Shown here piece by piece: positions 21,103 to 29,807 of a DNA stretch of 64,000 nucleotides. Positions within the stretch are counted from its first letter, which is position 1. Every line of letters starts with the position of its first letter. The notes under the pieces are model-generated. The model searched no databases, had not been told where the DNA came from, and saw only the letters and a program-made list of their open reading frames with translations. The position numbers and the translations under genes are program-made. This DNA comes from an uncultured Dyadobacter sp. Lineage in GTDB: Bacteria; Bacteroidota; Bacteroidia; Cytophagales; Spirosomataceae. Location: positions 18,448 to 82,447 of the forward strand of contig NZ_CAMLSE010000034.1 in assembly GCF_946482605.1 (NCBI RefSeq). Direction: 5' to 3'.

Positions 21103-21329
21103 AACCAGGGTTGCCTGGGATCCGCAAGTTTTTTTACAGTATTATCACCGGCAAAAGGGCATAATTTCCGTTCGTTGAAAAAAAGTGCCTTTTTAGCCCA
21201 TTCAGCGCTTAAACTTGGCAGCGATACCGGTTCGAAAGTGCCTTTTGAATTATTGCTTACTTTTGCTGGCTAGCTGTCAAATGTTTTTTATACCGGGTCG
21301 GCTGACTTTCGGTTCACCTATCAATTCTA

Positions 21330-23159
21330 ATGGCCAAAGATGGAAACGGCAATGGGCTGCCCGGCAACGAATCGCCCTCTCCATTTGCAGTAAAAAAAAT
21401 CAAATGGGAGGGGCTCAAAATCACGCTTCACCTGCTGACTTACCTCAGGCCCTACCGCCTGACATTCATTGCCGGTATGCTCTTCCTGGCATTGTCGACG
21501 GCCACATCGCTGGCATTTCCAAAACTCGTCGGAAGCATCATCGAGGTGATCGAAGGCAAATCCCGATTTTCCATCAATCAAATTACATTATTCCTGTTTC
21601 TGGTGCTCATCTGCCAGGCAATATTTTCTTACTTCCGCATTTATCTTTTTTCCAAAGTCAGTGAAAAGGCGGTTAACAATATCAGGCTCGATGTTTTCAG
21701 CAAAATCATCACATTGCCGGTCCCATTTCTCGAAGAGCGCCGGGTAGGCGAGCTCACGAGCCGCATTACTTCCGATGTCTCACAACTGTCAGGTCTGCTT
21801 TCCTTTACATTGGCGGAGCTTTTCCGGCAGGCCGCAACCCTGATCGTCGGCATTTCCATCCTGTTTTACACCTCCTGGAAACTTACGCTGTTTATGCTAG
21901 CAACGTTTCCGGTACTGGTGATCGCCTCCGTTTTCTTCGGACGCCACACCCGCCGGCTGTCACGTAAAGCGCAGGATCAGCTGGCTGCCGCCAATGTGGT
22001 GGTAGAAGAAACGTTGCAATCGGTACATGTGGTAAAAGCATTTACAAATGAACCTTTGGAGATAAACCGGTACAGAACCATCCTCGGCCGGGTAGTAGAT
22101 CTGACATTGTACGCGGCGCGGTTCCGGGGCGGATTTGCCTCTTTCATCATTTTCGCGATGTTCGGCGGAATCGTCGGGGTCGTCTGGTACGGCGCAGCGC
22201 TGGTTCAGGCAGGCGAATTCGGCCTTTCCGATCTCTTCACTTTCATCCTTTACACCACATTCATTGGTGCGTCCATCAGCGGAATGGGCGATTTATATGC
22301 GCAGATCAACCGGACGGTAGGCGCATCCGAACGCATTTTCGAGATTTTAGGAGAAACACCCGAAGTTTCCGTTGAACACGCCCAAAACGCGGTTGCAGCA
22401 ACTATTGAAGGTCGGGTGACTTATCAGGATGTACATTTCGCTTATCCATCGCGCCCCGACCTCCCGGTTTTGAAAGGCGTGACGCTGGATATCCGAGCGG
22501 GCGAAAAAATTGCATTGGTAGGATACAGCGGTGCGGGTAAATCAACGATCGTGCAGCTCCTGATGCGTTTTTATGACTATCAGTCGGGAGAGATCCTCGT
22601 CGACGGTAGAACTGTGCGGGATTATGGCGTTTCGGCATTGCGGAAGAACATCGCCATTGTTCCCCAGGAGGTAATGCTTTTTGGCGGGACCATTTATGAA
22701 AACATTGCCTACGGAAAGCCTGGCGCTCCCCGCGAAGCGATCGTGGATGCGGCCCGCCGTGCCCACGCGCTCGAATTCATCGAATCGTTCCCCGAAGCCT
22801 TTGAAACCATAGTAGGCGAACGGGGGATCAAACTCTCGGGCGGACAGCGGCAGCGCATTGCCATTGCAAGGGCTATTTTAAAAGATCCGAAAATCCTCAT
22901 TCTCGACGAAGCGACGAGTTCACTCGACGCGGAGTCGGAGAAACTGGTGCAGATCGCACTGGACGAACTCATGCAAAACCGGACGACCATCGTCATTGCG
23001 CACCGGCTTGCCACGATCCGGAAAGTGGATATGATTTACGTCCTGCGCGAAGGTCGTATCGCCGAGTCGGGCACACACCAGGCATTGAGCGCCCTAAGCA
23101 ACGGACTGTATGCCAATCTGATTAAACTTCAATTTGAAACTGCTGAAAACCTTTCATGA
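21330..23159 (+). CDS. MsbA-like ABC exporter, fused permease-ATPase
   Basis: 609 residues, one half-transporter. Six membrane helices (residues 30-330) precede the ATPase domain with Walker A GYSGAGKST near 397, Q-loop IVPQEVMLFGGT, signature LSGGQRQRIAIARAIL near 501 and Walker B ILILDEATSS. It should work as a homodimer in the inner membrane; lipid A/phospholipid or drug export are both possible and not separable here. The stop overlaps the next gene by four bases (ATGA), so the two are translationally coupled. Confidence 0.9.
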   Translation: MAKDGNGNGLPGNESPSPFAVKKIKWEGLKITLHLLTYLRPYRLTFIAGMLFLALSTATSLAFPKLVGSIIEVIEGKSRFSINQITLFLFLVLICQAIFSYFRIYLFSKVSEKAVNNIRLDVFSKIITLPVPFLEERRVGELTSRITSDVSQLSGLLSFTLAELFRQAATLIVGISILFYTSWKLTLFMLATFPVLVIASVFFGRHTRRLSRKAQDQLAAANVVVEETLQSVHVVKAFTNEPLEINRYRTILGRVVDLTLYAARFRGGFASFIIFAMFGGIVGVVWYGAALVQAGEFGLSDLFTFILYTTFIGASISGMGDLYAQINRTVGASERIFEILGETPEVSVEHAQNAVAATIEGRVTYQDVHFAYPSRPDLPVLKGVTLDIRAGEKIALVGYSGAGKSTIVQLLMRFYDYQSGEILVDGRTVRDYGVSALRKNIAIVPQEVMLFGGTIYENIAYGKPGAPREAIVDAARRAHALEFIESFPEAFETIVGERGIKLSGGQRQRIAIARAILKDPKILILDEATSSLDAESEKLVQIALDELMQNRTTIVIAHRLATIRKVDMIYVLREGRIAESGTHQALSALSNGLYANLIKLQFETAENLS

Positions 23160-24988
23160 AAAACGCTGAACCAGAACACTCCGAATCGCGGCTATTTTTT
23201 CAAACAGAAAAAGAAAAAGCGACAGTCGCCGAACAACGGGAGCATGAAAGATTCAAATCGATCGCATTGCTGCGGCTGGCGGTTTTCGCCGGCATGGTGA
23301 TACTGGCAATACTTTGGAACAAAACCGGTATCGCTTATTGCGGCATCGGCATATTGGGGCTGCTGGTCATATTTCTGATTTTAATGCGTAAACAGCAGGA
23401 AGCCCGCCAAAGCCGGAATTTCCAGAAAAACCTCGTGCTGATCAATGAAGATGAGATGGCCCGGCTCGATCTGCGGTTCAAAAGACCGGACACCGGCAAT
23501 GAATTCCGCGAAAAGAATCATGCTTACTCGGACGACCTCGATATTTTCGGAGAATACTCCCTTTTCAAACTCTTAAACCGGACACGTACCGCCGAGGGTA
23601 GCCGCCGGCTCGCCAGTTGGCTTAAAAATCCCGCAAATGCGCACGAAGTAACCCAGCGGCAGGCGGCCGCTTCGGATTTCAGCCGGCATCCCGGTCTCAT
23701 TCAGGCCTGGGAAGCAACCGCGCTTCTTCACGAACACGCTGCGAGCCACGTCAGCGAATTTCAGGCCTGGTCGGTGGAGCGTTTTCCCGCCCCATTGCGC
23801 GCCACCTTGCCGTGGCGATGGTACCCGGCTCTGACGCTCGTCATCGGGGTTCTGTACGTGGCCGGTCTGGTACCGGGCCTTGCAGTACTCGTCAGTCTTG
23901 CCGTCCATGCATTCATTTTGTCCCGCTTTGTCGAAACAGTCAAAGTCCTGGCCAACCGCACCACTTCAATGGGACAGACTTTGACGGCTTATGCCGCATT
24001 GCTGAGCAAAGCGGAATCAGCACCTTATCAATCGGCGTGGTGGCAGGCGCGAAAAGCGCGGATCGCCGGATCATCGGCCGCACTGGCGCAGGCGGGCAGC
24101 TTGTTTGAAAAGCTGGATTACCGCAATAATCCCTATTTCGCCATCTTCGTCGGCATTCCCACGCTTTGGGATTTGCATTGCCTTGCAGGACTGGAAAAAT
24201 GGAAGGCTGCGCACCACGATCACCTTACCGACTGGCTCGATGTGCTGGCGGACACCGAGGCCATGAACAGCCTCGCGGGACACGCATTTGCCAACCAAAC
24301 CTATGTGGTCCCTCAGGTGTCGGACAACGCTGAGGTAACGATTGCCGCAACGGCGTTGGGTCATCCATTGATACCGGTGGATAAAAGGATCAGCAACAAT
24401 TTTGCCATGCAAGGTACCGGCAACACAATCCTCGTGACCGGGTCGAACATGTCGGGCAAAAGTACTTTCCTGAGGACCATCGGTCTGAACCTCGTGCTTG
24501 CACAAACAGGCGCAGTCGTGAGTGCAGGGGCGTTTGCCTGCTCGCCTACACGCGTATTCAGCAGCATGCGTACGCAGGATTCCCTGGAAGAAAGTACTTC
24601 TTCATTTTATGCGGAGCTTAAAAGGCTGCGGACGCTTCTCCAACTAGCCGACGAACAGGCCGGAACACCGGTTTTCTACCTGTTGGATGAGATTTTGAAA
24701 GGCACCAACTCAGCAGACCGTCACAAGGGTGCCGAGGCGCTTATTCGCCAGCTACACAGCAAAAAAGCATCCGGAATGGTATCTACCCACGACCTCGAAC
24801 TGGGCGAATGGGGCGCAACCGAATCCTACATCCACAACTTCCATTTCCGCTCGGATGTAGAGGACGGCAAGCTGCATTTTGACTATCGTTTGCATGAAGG
24901 TATATGCCGCAGCTTCAATGCATCCGAGCTGATGCGGATGATGGGCATTGCCATTGAACCCGACAAAAACGCTCACATGCACTCCTGA
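23156..24988 (+). CDS. membrane-anchored MutS-family ATPase
   Basis: 610 residues. Two hydrophobic hairpins, residues 38-80 (FAGMVILAILWN ... GLLVIFLILM) and about 223-262, flank a soluble part with the MutS core-domain look (LFKLLNRTRTAEGSRRLASWL). The C-terminal MutS domain V has Walker A GSNMSGKSTF near 428, then DEILKGTNSADR and STHDLELG. DNA mismatch-binding domain I is absent. Short MutS-like proteins of this kind are common in Bacteroidota and of unknown role. The start overlaps the ABC exporter stop, suggesting joint expression. Confidence 0.85.
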   Translation: MKNAEPEHSESRLFFQTEKEKATVAEQREHERFKSIALLRLAVFAGMVILAILWNKTGIAYCGIGILGLLVIFLILMRKQQEARQSRNFQKNLVLINEDEMARLDLRFKRPDTGNEFREKNHAYSDDLDIFGEYSLFKLLNRTRTAEGSRRLASWLKNPANAHEVTQRQAAASDFSRHPGLIQAWEATALLHEHAASHVSEFQAWSVERFPAPLRATLPWRWYPALTLVIGVLYVAGLVPGLAVLVSLAVHAFILSRFVETVKVLANRTTSMGQTLTAYAALLSKAESAPYQSAWWQARKARIAGSSAALAQAGSLFEKLDYRNNPYFAIFVGIPTLWDLHCLAGLEKWKAAHHDHLTDWLDVLADTEAMNSLAGHAFANQTYVVPQVSDNAEVTIAATALGHPLIPVDKRISNNFAMQGTGNTILVTGSNMSGKSTFLRTIGLNLVLAQTGAVVSAGAFACSPTRVFSSMRTQDSLEESTSSFYAELKRLRTLLQLADEQAGTPVFYLLDEILKGTNSADRHKGAEALIRQLHSKKASGMVSTHDLELGEWGATESYIHNFHFRSDVEDGKLHFDYRLHEGICRSFNASELMRMMGIAIEPDKNAHMHS

Positions 24989-25115
24989 CCTCATTTTTAC
25001 GGTTGTGAAAGGATTTGCGTAACTTTACTGTTTACATTTACGTTTCAACACTGATCCGGTAACGGAGGTCGAACTTTGGATTTTAACAATTAACCCGTAA
25101 CGATTACAAACCTGA

Positions 25116-26450
25116 ATGGAATTACAGAAAGCATTGGAAATACTGATCATGGCAGGGCAGCTCATCCTGGGCCTGTCGATCCTGGTGGGGTTACATGAGT
25201 GGGGCCACATGGCTGCCGCAAAATTGTTCGGAATGAGGGTAGAGAAATACTTTATAGGCTTTCCTCCTAAAATATTCAGTTTTCAGAAAGGTGAGACCGA
25301 GTACGGTATCGGGGCTATTCCCCTCGGAGGTTTTGTCAAAATTTCCGGTATGATCGATGAATCGATGGACATCGCAACGATCAGTCAGGAGCCCCAGCCG
25401 TGGGAATTCAGGTCCAAGCCGGCCTGGCAGCGCCTGGTGGTAATGCTCGGCGGAATCATCGTAAATGTGATCGTCGGCATCATTATCTTCATCGCCATTG
25501 CATACAACGAAGGAGAAAAGTTTCTTTCAAGCAGCGAAGTCAACAGATACGGTATTGTGGCGGGAGAACTGGCACAGGAAATTGGGTTGAAAACCGGCGA
25601 CAAGATTGTCCGCGTGAACGGAAAACCATTTGAAGATTTCAGCGAGGCTGTCGGCTCCGACGTCTTCCTGGGCAGTAACAGCTCTTATACCGTAAGCCGT
25701 AACGGTCAGGAAATAGAAATCGATATCCCGAATAACTTTATCGAAAAGCTTTCCGATCCGGACGAAAAGAGAAACTTCATCCGCCCGCAGGAGCCTTTCA
25801 AAATCGGTGAACTGATCCCTGGAATGCCTGCTCAAAAGGCTGGACTGGAAACCGGCGATAAAGTCGTATCTATCAATGGAAAGCCCATTCATTTTTTTCA
25901 TGAGCTTCAGGGAGAGCTGGAAGTACTCAAAGGCAAGCCTACCGTGCTCGTGGTTCAGCGTGGAAACGCCCAGAAGAGTCTCGACATTCAGGTGAGCGAA
26001 GAAGGCACACTGGGCTTTTACCCGGAAAGTCTGCTTCATTTTACGACCGTTCAGTATACCCTGGGAGAAGCCGCGGCGGTAGGCACCGAAAATGCTTTCG
26101 CAGTGGTGTATAACAACATCAAGGGCTTTGGAAAAATATTCCGCGGAGAAGTTTCCGCATCGAAGGCACTAAGCGGACCGATCGGCATTGCCCGGATGTT
26201 TGGCGGTGTCTGGGACTGGGGCCGCTTCTGGTATCTGACAGGCTTGCTGTCGATGGTACTTGCATTCATGAATGCACTTCCCATTCCGGCACTCGACGGC
26301 GGACATGCCGTCATCCTTTCCTATGAAATCATCTCCGGCCGCAAGCCTTCGGATAAATTCCTTGAAAACGCGCAGAAAGTCGGAATGGTGTTGCTGTTGG
26401 GACTGATGGCTTTTGCAATATTTAACGACGTCTGGAAAGCGGTATTTTAA
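25116..26450 (+). CDS. rseP: RseP-type site-2 membrane metalloprotease
   Basis: 444 residues. The zinc site HEWGH near residue 27 lies in the first membrane helix, with the third ligand in NALPIPALDGGH near residue 390. Two PDZ domains sit between (GLKTGDKIVRVNGKPF and GLETGDKVVSINGKPI). The family cleaves membrane-bound anti-sigma factors and leftover signal peptides. An ECF sigma factor with a membrane-anchored partner lies 4 kb upstream, but no direct link is shown. The stop overlaps the next start (TAATG). Confidence 0.93.
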   Translation: MELQKALEILIMAGQLILGLSILVGLHEWGHMAAAKLFGMRVEKYFIGFPPKIFSFQKGETEYGIGAIPLGGFVKISGMIDESMDIATISQEPQPWEFRSKPAWQRLVVMLGGIIVNVIVGIIIFIAIAYNEGEKFLSSSEVNRYGIVAGELAQEIGLKTGDKIVRVNGKPFEDFSEAVGSDVFLGSNSSYTVSRNGQEIEIDIPNNFIEKLSDPDEKRNFIRPQEPFKIGELIPGMPAQKAGLETGDKVVSINGKPIHFFHELQGELEVLKGKPTVLVVQRGNAQKSLDIQVSEEGTLGFYPESLLHFTTVQYTLGEAAAVGTENAFAVVYNNIKGFGKIFRGEVSASKALSGPIGIARMFGGVWDWGRFWYLTGLLSMVLAFMNALPIPALDGGHAVILSYEIISGRKPSDKFLENAQKVGMVLLLGLMAFAIFNDVWKAVF

Positions 26451-27046
26451 TGGAACAAAGAGGGCGGAAAGGAAGGATAGAGGAAAAGGAGGAGCGATCG
26501 GAAGAAAGGGAAAATGGAGTCATCAGGCCATTAAAGTCAGTGGACTTCCCATCATCCCTTTCCGCCCTCTTCCCTTTCCTCCTTCTTTCCCTCCTGCTTT
26601 TGTCATTCAACCCGAAGCACGATTACCACGTTTCGGTTACTCAAATGCAATATAATCCGGCATCAAAATCCTTTGAAGTAAGTATCCGGATTTTTACTGA
26701 TGACCTTGAAAAGGGTTTATCCCAAAGCCATTCCAAACAACGGTTTGTAATTAAAAACAATGATCAAAATGATGCGTTTGTTGAAGCGTACATTCGCAAA
26801 TCATTTGTTTTGACAGATAGTCAGAAAAAAACATCTCCCATCAAATATATCGGAAAGGAACAGGAAGCAGACGCTACCTGGGTTTACCTCGAAGTTCCTT
26901 TTCAGGGCTCTCTGAACGGTTACAGACTTTTGAACGTTACGCTCATGGAAGTTTTTGATGATCAAGTCAATATGACAAACATCAAATATACTTCCGAAAA
27001 AAAGACGTTTTTATTCAAAAAAGGAATGACCTCCCACCTGTTGTAA
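26450..27046 (+). CDS. DUF6702 family protein with a repeat-derived N-terminus
   Basis: 198 residues from the ATG overlapping the rseP stop. From about residue 58 (HDYHVSVTQMQYN, FEVSIRIFTDDLEKGL) the sequence is DUF6702-like, a small exported domain common in Bacteroidota. Before it lie a charged segment (RKGRIEEKEERSEERE) and a hydrophobic segment (LSALFPFLLLSLLLLSF) that acts as a signal anchor. These two segments are encoded by opposite arms of the inverted repeat at 26459-26570. The true start might be further in, but the next good candidates fall after the hydrophobic segment and would lose export. Confidence 0.72.
   Translation: MEQRGRKGRIEEKEERSEERENGVIRPLKSVDFPSSLSALFPFLLLSLLLLSFNPKHDYHVSVTQMQYNPASKSFEVSIRIFTDDLEKGLSQSHSKQRFVIKNNDQNDAFVEAYIRKSFVLTDSQKKTSPIKYIGKEQEADATWVYLEVPFQGSLNGYRLLNVTLMEVFDDQVNMTNIKYTSEKKTFLFKKGMTSHLL
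26459..26570. repeat. Purine/pyrimidine inverted repeat inside the DUF6702 gene
   Basis: AGAGGGCGGAAAGG (26459-26472) is exactly reversed at 26557-26570 (CCTTTCCGCCCTCT). The flanking purine-rich left arm and pyrimidine-rich right arm (to about 26600) continue the pairing imperfectly, with an 84-base centre. Such arms can form a long hairpin. The right arm codes for the hydrophobic signal segment. A similar pyrimidine-rich run occurs at about 20190-20260 within the anti-sigma gene linker. Confidence 0.7.
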
Positions 27047-27157
27047 TTGGTTAAGACCGTTTGTAAAACTGCCTGACATAATGCGTGGTGGCACGGCTAT
27101 TTTGTTTTATAATGCCTTTCTTTTGAAAGTCATTATTTATATATTGGGAAAAGATTA

Positions 27158-27174
27158 TCTGTCAATTTGACAGA
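27158..27174. promoter_or_regulatory. Perfect palindrome abutting the lon start codon
   Basis: TCTGTCAA, one central T, TTGACAGA: 8-base arms, complete symmetry, ending one base before ATG 27175. As an operator it would block transcription or initiation; as RNA the hairpin would cover the start region. Whichever it is, control of Lon is the likely purpose. Confidence 0.65.
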
Positions 27175-29697
27175 ATGCCTATGAAATTTGAACCTTCTGA
27201 TCTATATAGCCGACTGCTGATGTCCGACTCGGACATGGACAGTCTTGAAATCGTTCCTCTTGGCGGCCCCGACGGTTCTGATGAACCCTTTGAACTCCCT
27301 AATGAATTAGCGATACTGCCTATCAGGCAGACAGTACTCTTCCCCGGGATGGTTATCCCAGTGACAGTGGTCCGGCAAAAAGCCATAAGACTGGTCAAAA
27401 AGATTTACCGGAATTCGGACATTAACCAGCGCATTCTCGGAGCAGTAACACAGGCTATTCCAAACAAGGAAGATCCTACTGCGGAAGATCTGTACAACGT
27501 GGGCACCGTAGCCCAGATCCTGAAAATGATTACGTTACCCGACGGAAATGTAACGATCATCGTTCAGGGACGTCAGCGCTTTGAGATCAAATCTATTGTC
27601 AATGAAGAGCCTTACCTGACGGCGGAAGTCCGCCCCATAGAGGATTCATTCGTTGGGCCCACCAAAAAAGAGGCGAAAGCACTGCTGCAATCCCTTCGTG
27701 ATGGCGCACATAAGATCATGCGCCTGAACCCGGAGATTCCGCAGGAGGCGCGCATTGCATTGGATAACATTGAAAGTCCGATCTTCCTGATACACTTTCT
27801 TTCATCCAATATCAATGTCGAGATCGCCGACAAGCAAAAACTGCTGGAAGAACGCAACGGTCACAAACAGGCTACGCTCCTGCTCCAGTACATGATGCGC
27901 GAGATCGAAATGCTGGAACTGAAGCGGGAGATCCAGACCAAAGCCAGCTCAGATATCGACCAGCAGCAACGCGACTATTTCCTGCGTCAGCAGATCAAAG
28001 TTTTGCATGACGAACTGGGCATGGACAGCCCGGAGCGCGATCTGGATGAGATACGCCTTAAAGCCAGTCAGAAGAAATGGTCAGAGTCGGTTAAAACCCA
28101 TTTTGATAAAGAACTTACCAAACTCCAGCGGATCAACCCGATGGCGCCGGAGTACCCGGTTACCATGAACTACCTGGAAACCCTGGTAGACCTGCCCTGG
28201 GGACAGTACACGAAGGATAACTTTGATCTGACGAGAGCCCAGAAAATCCTCGATACCGATCATTTCGGACTCGAAAAAGTGAAGGAACGCATTATCGAAT
28301 ACCTCGCGGTCCTGAAACTGAAAGGAAACCTGAAAGCGCCGATTCTTTGTCTTTATGGCCCTCCGGGGGTTGGAAAAACCTCGCTCGGGAAATCCATCGC
28401 AAAGGCATTGAACCGCGAATATATCCGCATGGCGCTGGGAGGGGTACACGACGAAGCCGAAATACGCGGCCATCGCAAAACCTACATTGGCGCGATGCCC
28501 GGCAAAATTATTCAGAACATCAAAAAAGCAGGGTCTGCCAACCCGGTGTTCATACTCGACGAGATCGACAAAGTGAGCTCTGACTACCGCGGAGATCCTT
28601 CTTCCGCACTGCTCGAAGTACTCGATCCCGAACAGAACTCGTCCTTTACGGACAACTATCTGGAAGTAGAATATGATCTTTCGAGAGTGCTCTTTGTAGC
28701 GACGGCCAATTCGCTCGATACAATCCACCCTGCATTGCGGGACCGGATGGAGATCATCGAAATGACCGGATACACGATCGAAGAAAAACTCCAGATCGCC
28801 AAGCGATACCTGGTTCCGAAGCAACGCAAGGATCATGGGCTGAAAGCGACTGATGTCAAAGTGGATGATTCCGCATTGCTGAAGGTAATCGAAGGTTATA
28901 CCCGCGAATCAGGAGTACGTAACCTGGAACAGAAAGTGGGTACAGTCGTCCGTAAAATTGCCAAATCGGTGGCTATGGAACAGGACTATCCCAAGACAGT
29001 CAAAGCTGAACAGGTAGAAAAATACCTGGGCGCTGAGACTTTCGACAAAGATCTCTACCAGGACAATGACTTTGCCGGCGTAGTGACCGGTCTCGCCTGG
29101 ACATCGGTGGGAGGAGAGATCCTCTTTATAGAAACCAGCCTGAGCCGCGGAAAAGGCGGACTTACATTGTCGGGGCAGCTGGGTGACGTGATGAAGGAAT
29201 CGGCAGTAGCCGCATTATCCTACCTGAAAGCAAATGCGGACAGACTGGGAATCGACTATCGAATTTTCAATCATTACGACCTGCATGTGCACGTACCGGC
29301 AGGTGCGGTGCCTAAGGACGGTCCGTCCGCGGGCGTGACGATGGTGACTTCCATGGCTTCTATTTTTACACAACGCAAAGTGAAACCATTTCTCGCGATG
29401 ACCGGAGAAATTACACTCCGGGGCAAAGTACTTCCTGTCGGAGGCGTAAAGGAAAAAATCCTGGCCGCACGACGGGCAGGAGTTAAGGAAATCATTCTGT
29501 GTGTTAAAAACCGCAAGGACGTGGAAGAAGTACCCGCCAACTACATTGCCGATCTGACATTCCATTACGTGGACCAGATCGATGAGGTGCTGGCCATTGC
29601 TTTGCTCCCGGAAAAGGTGAAAAATGCGACTCAATTCGTTTTCCCCGACGAAAAAAAGGAAAAAGAAGAAACCGGCTATGCCCACTTGAGTGTGTAA
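27175..29697 (+). CDS. lon: ATP-dependent Lon protease
   Basis: About 840 residues. N-terminal LON substrate domain (LPIRQTVLFPGMVIPVTV), AAA+ module with Walker A GPPGVGKTS near residue 396 and Walker B PVFILDEIDKV, then the protease domain with catalytic Ser in DGPSAG near 718 and Lys in VKEKILAARRAG near 760. It degrades misfolded and regulatory proteins in the cytosol. ATG 27175 or 27181 are both possible starts; a perfect palindrome ends directly before the first. A terminator follows at 29721-29754. Confidence 0.97.
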   Translation: MPMKFEPSDLYSRLLMSDSDMDSLEIVPLGGPDGSDEPFELPNELAILPIRQTVLFPGMVIPVTVVRQKAIRLVKKIYRNSDINQRILGAVTQAIPNKEDPTAEDLYNVGTVAQILKMITLPDGNVTIIVQGRQRFEIKSIVNEEPYLTAEVRPIEDSFVGPTKKEAKALLQSLRDGAHKIMRLNPEIPQEARIALDNIESPIFLIHFLSSNINVEIADKQKLLEERNGHKQATLLLQYMMREIEMLELKREIQTKASSDIDQQQRDYFLRQQIKVLHDELGMDSPERDLDEIRLKASQKKWSESVKTHFDKELTKLQRINPMAPEYPVTMNYLETLVDLPWGQYTKDNFDLTRAQKILDTDHFGLEKVKERIIEYLAVLKLKGNLKAPILCLYGPPGVGKTSLGKSIAKALNREYIRMALGGVHDEAEIRGHRKTYIGAMPGKIIQNIKKAGSANPVFILDEIDKVSSDYRGDPSSALLEVLDPEQNSSFTDNYLEVEYDLSRVLFVATANSLDTIHPALRDRMEIIEMTGYTIEEKLQIAKRYLVPKQRKDHGLKATDVKVDDSALLKVIEGYTRESGVRNLEQKVGTVVRKIAKSVAMEQDYPKTVKAEQVEKYLGAETFDKDLYQDNDFAGVVTGLAWTSVGGEILFIETSLSRGKGGLTLSGQLGDVMKESAVAALSYLKANADRLGIDYRIFNHYDLHVHVPAGAVPKDGPSAGVTMVTSMASIFTQRKVKPFLAMTGEITLRGKVLPVGGVKEKILAARRAGVKEIILCVKNRKDVEEVPANYIADLTFHYVDQIDEVLAIALLPEKVKNATQFVFPDEKKEKEETGYAHLSV

Positions 29698-29720
29698 CAA
29701 CAGCTGATCAATATCAACAA

Positions 29721-29754
29721 AACGGGACGCTTCAAAGGCGGCCCGTTTTTGTTT
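29721..29754 (+). terminator. Rho-independent terminator after lon
   Basis: AACGGGACGC and GCGGCCCGTT form a 10-position stem with one mismatch around a TTCAAAG loop, followed by a T-rich run. Confidence 0.85.
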
Positions 29755-29807
29755 AGGGGTTACCGATTCAAAAGGCCGTCATACCCACGAACCTATTATC
29801 TACTAAA

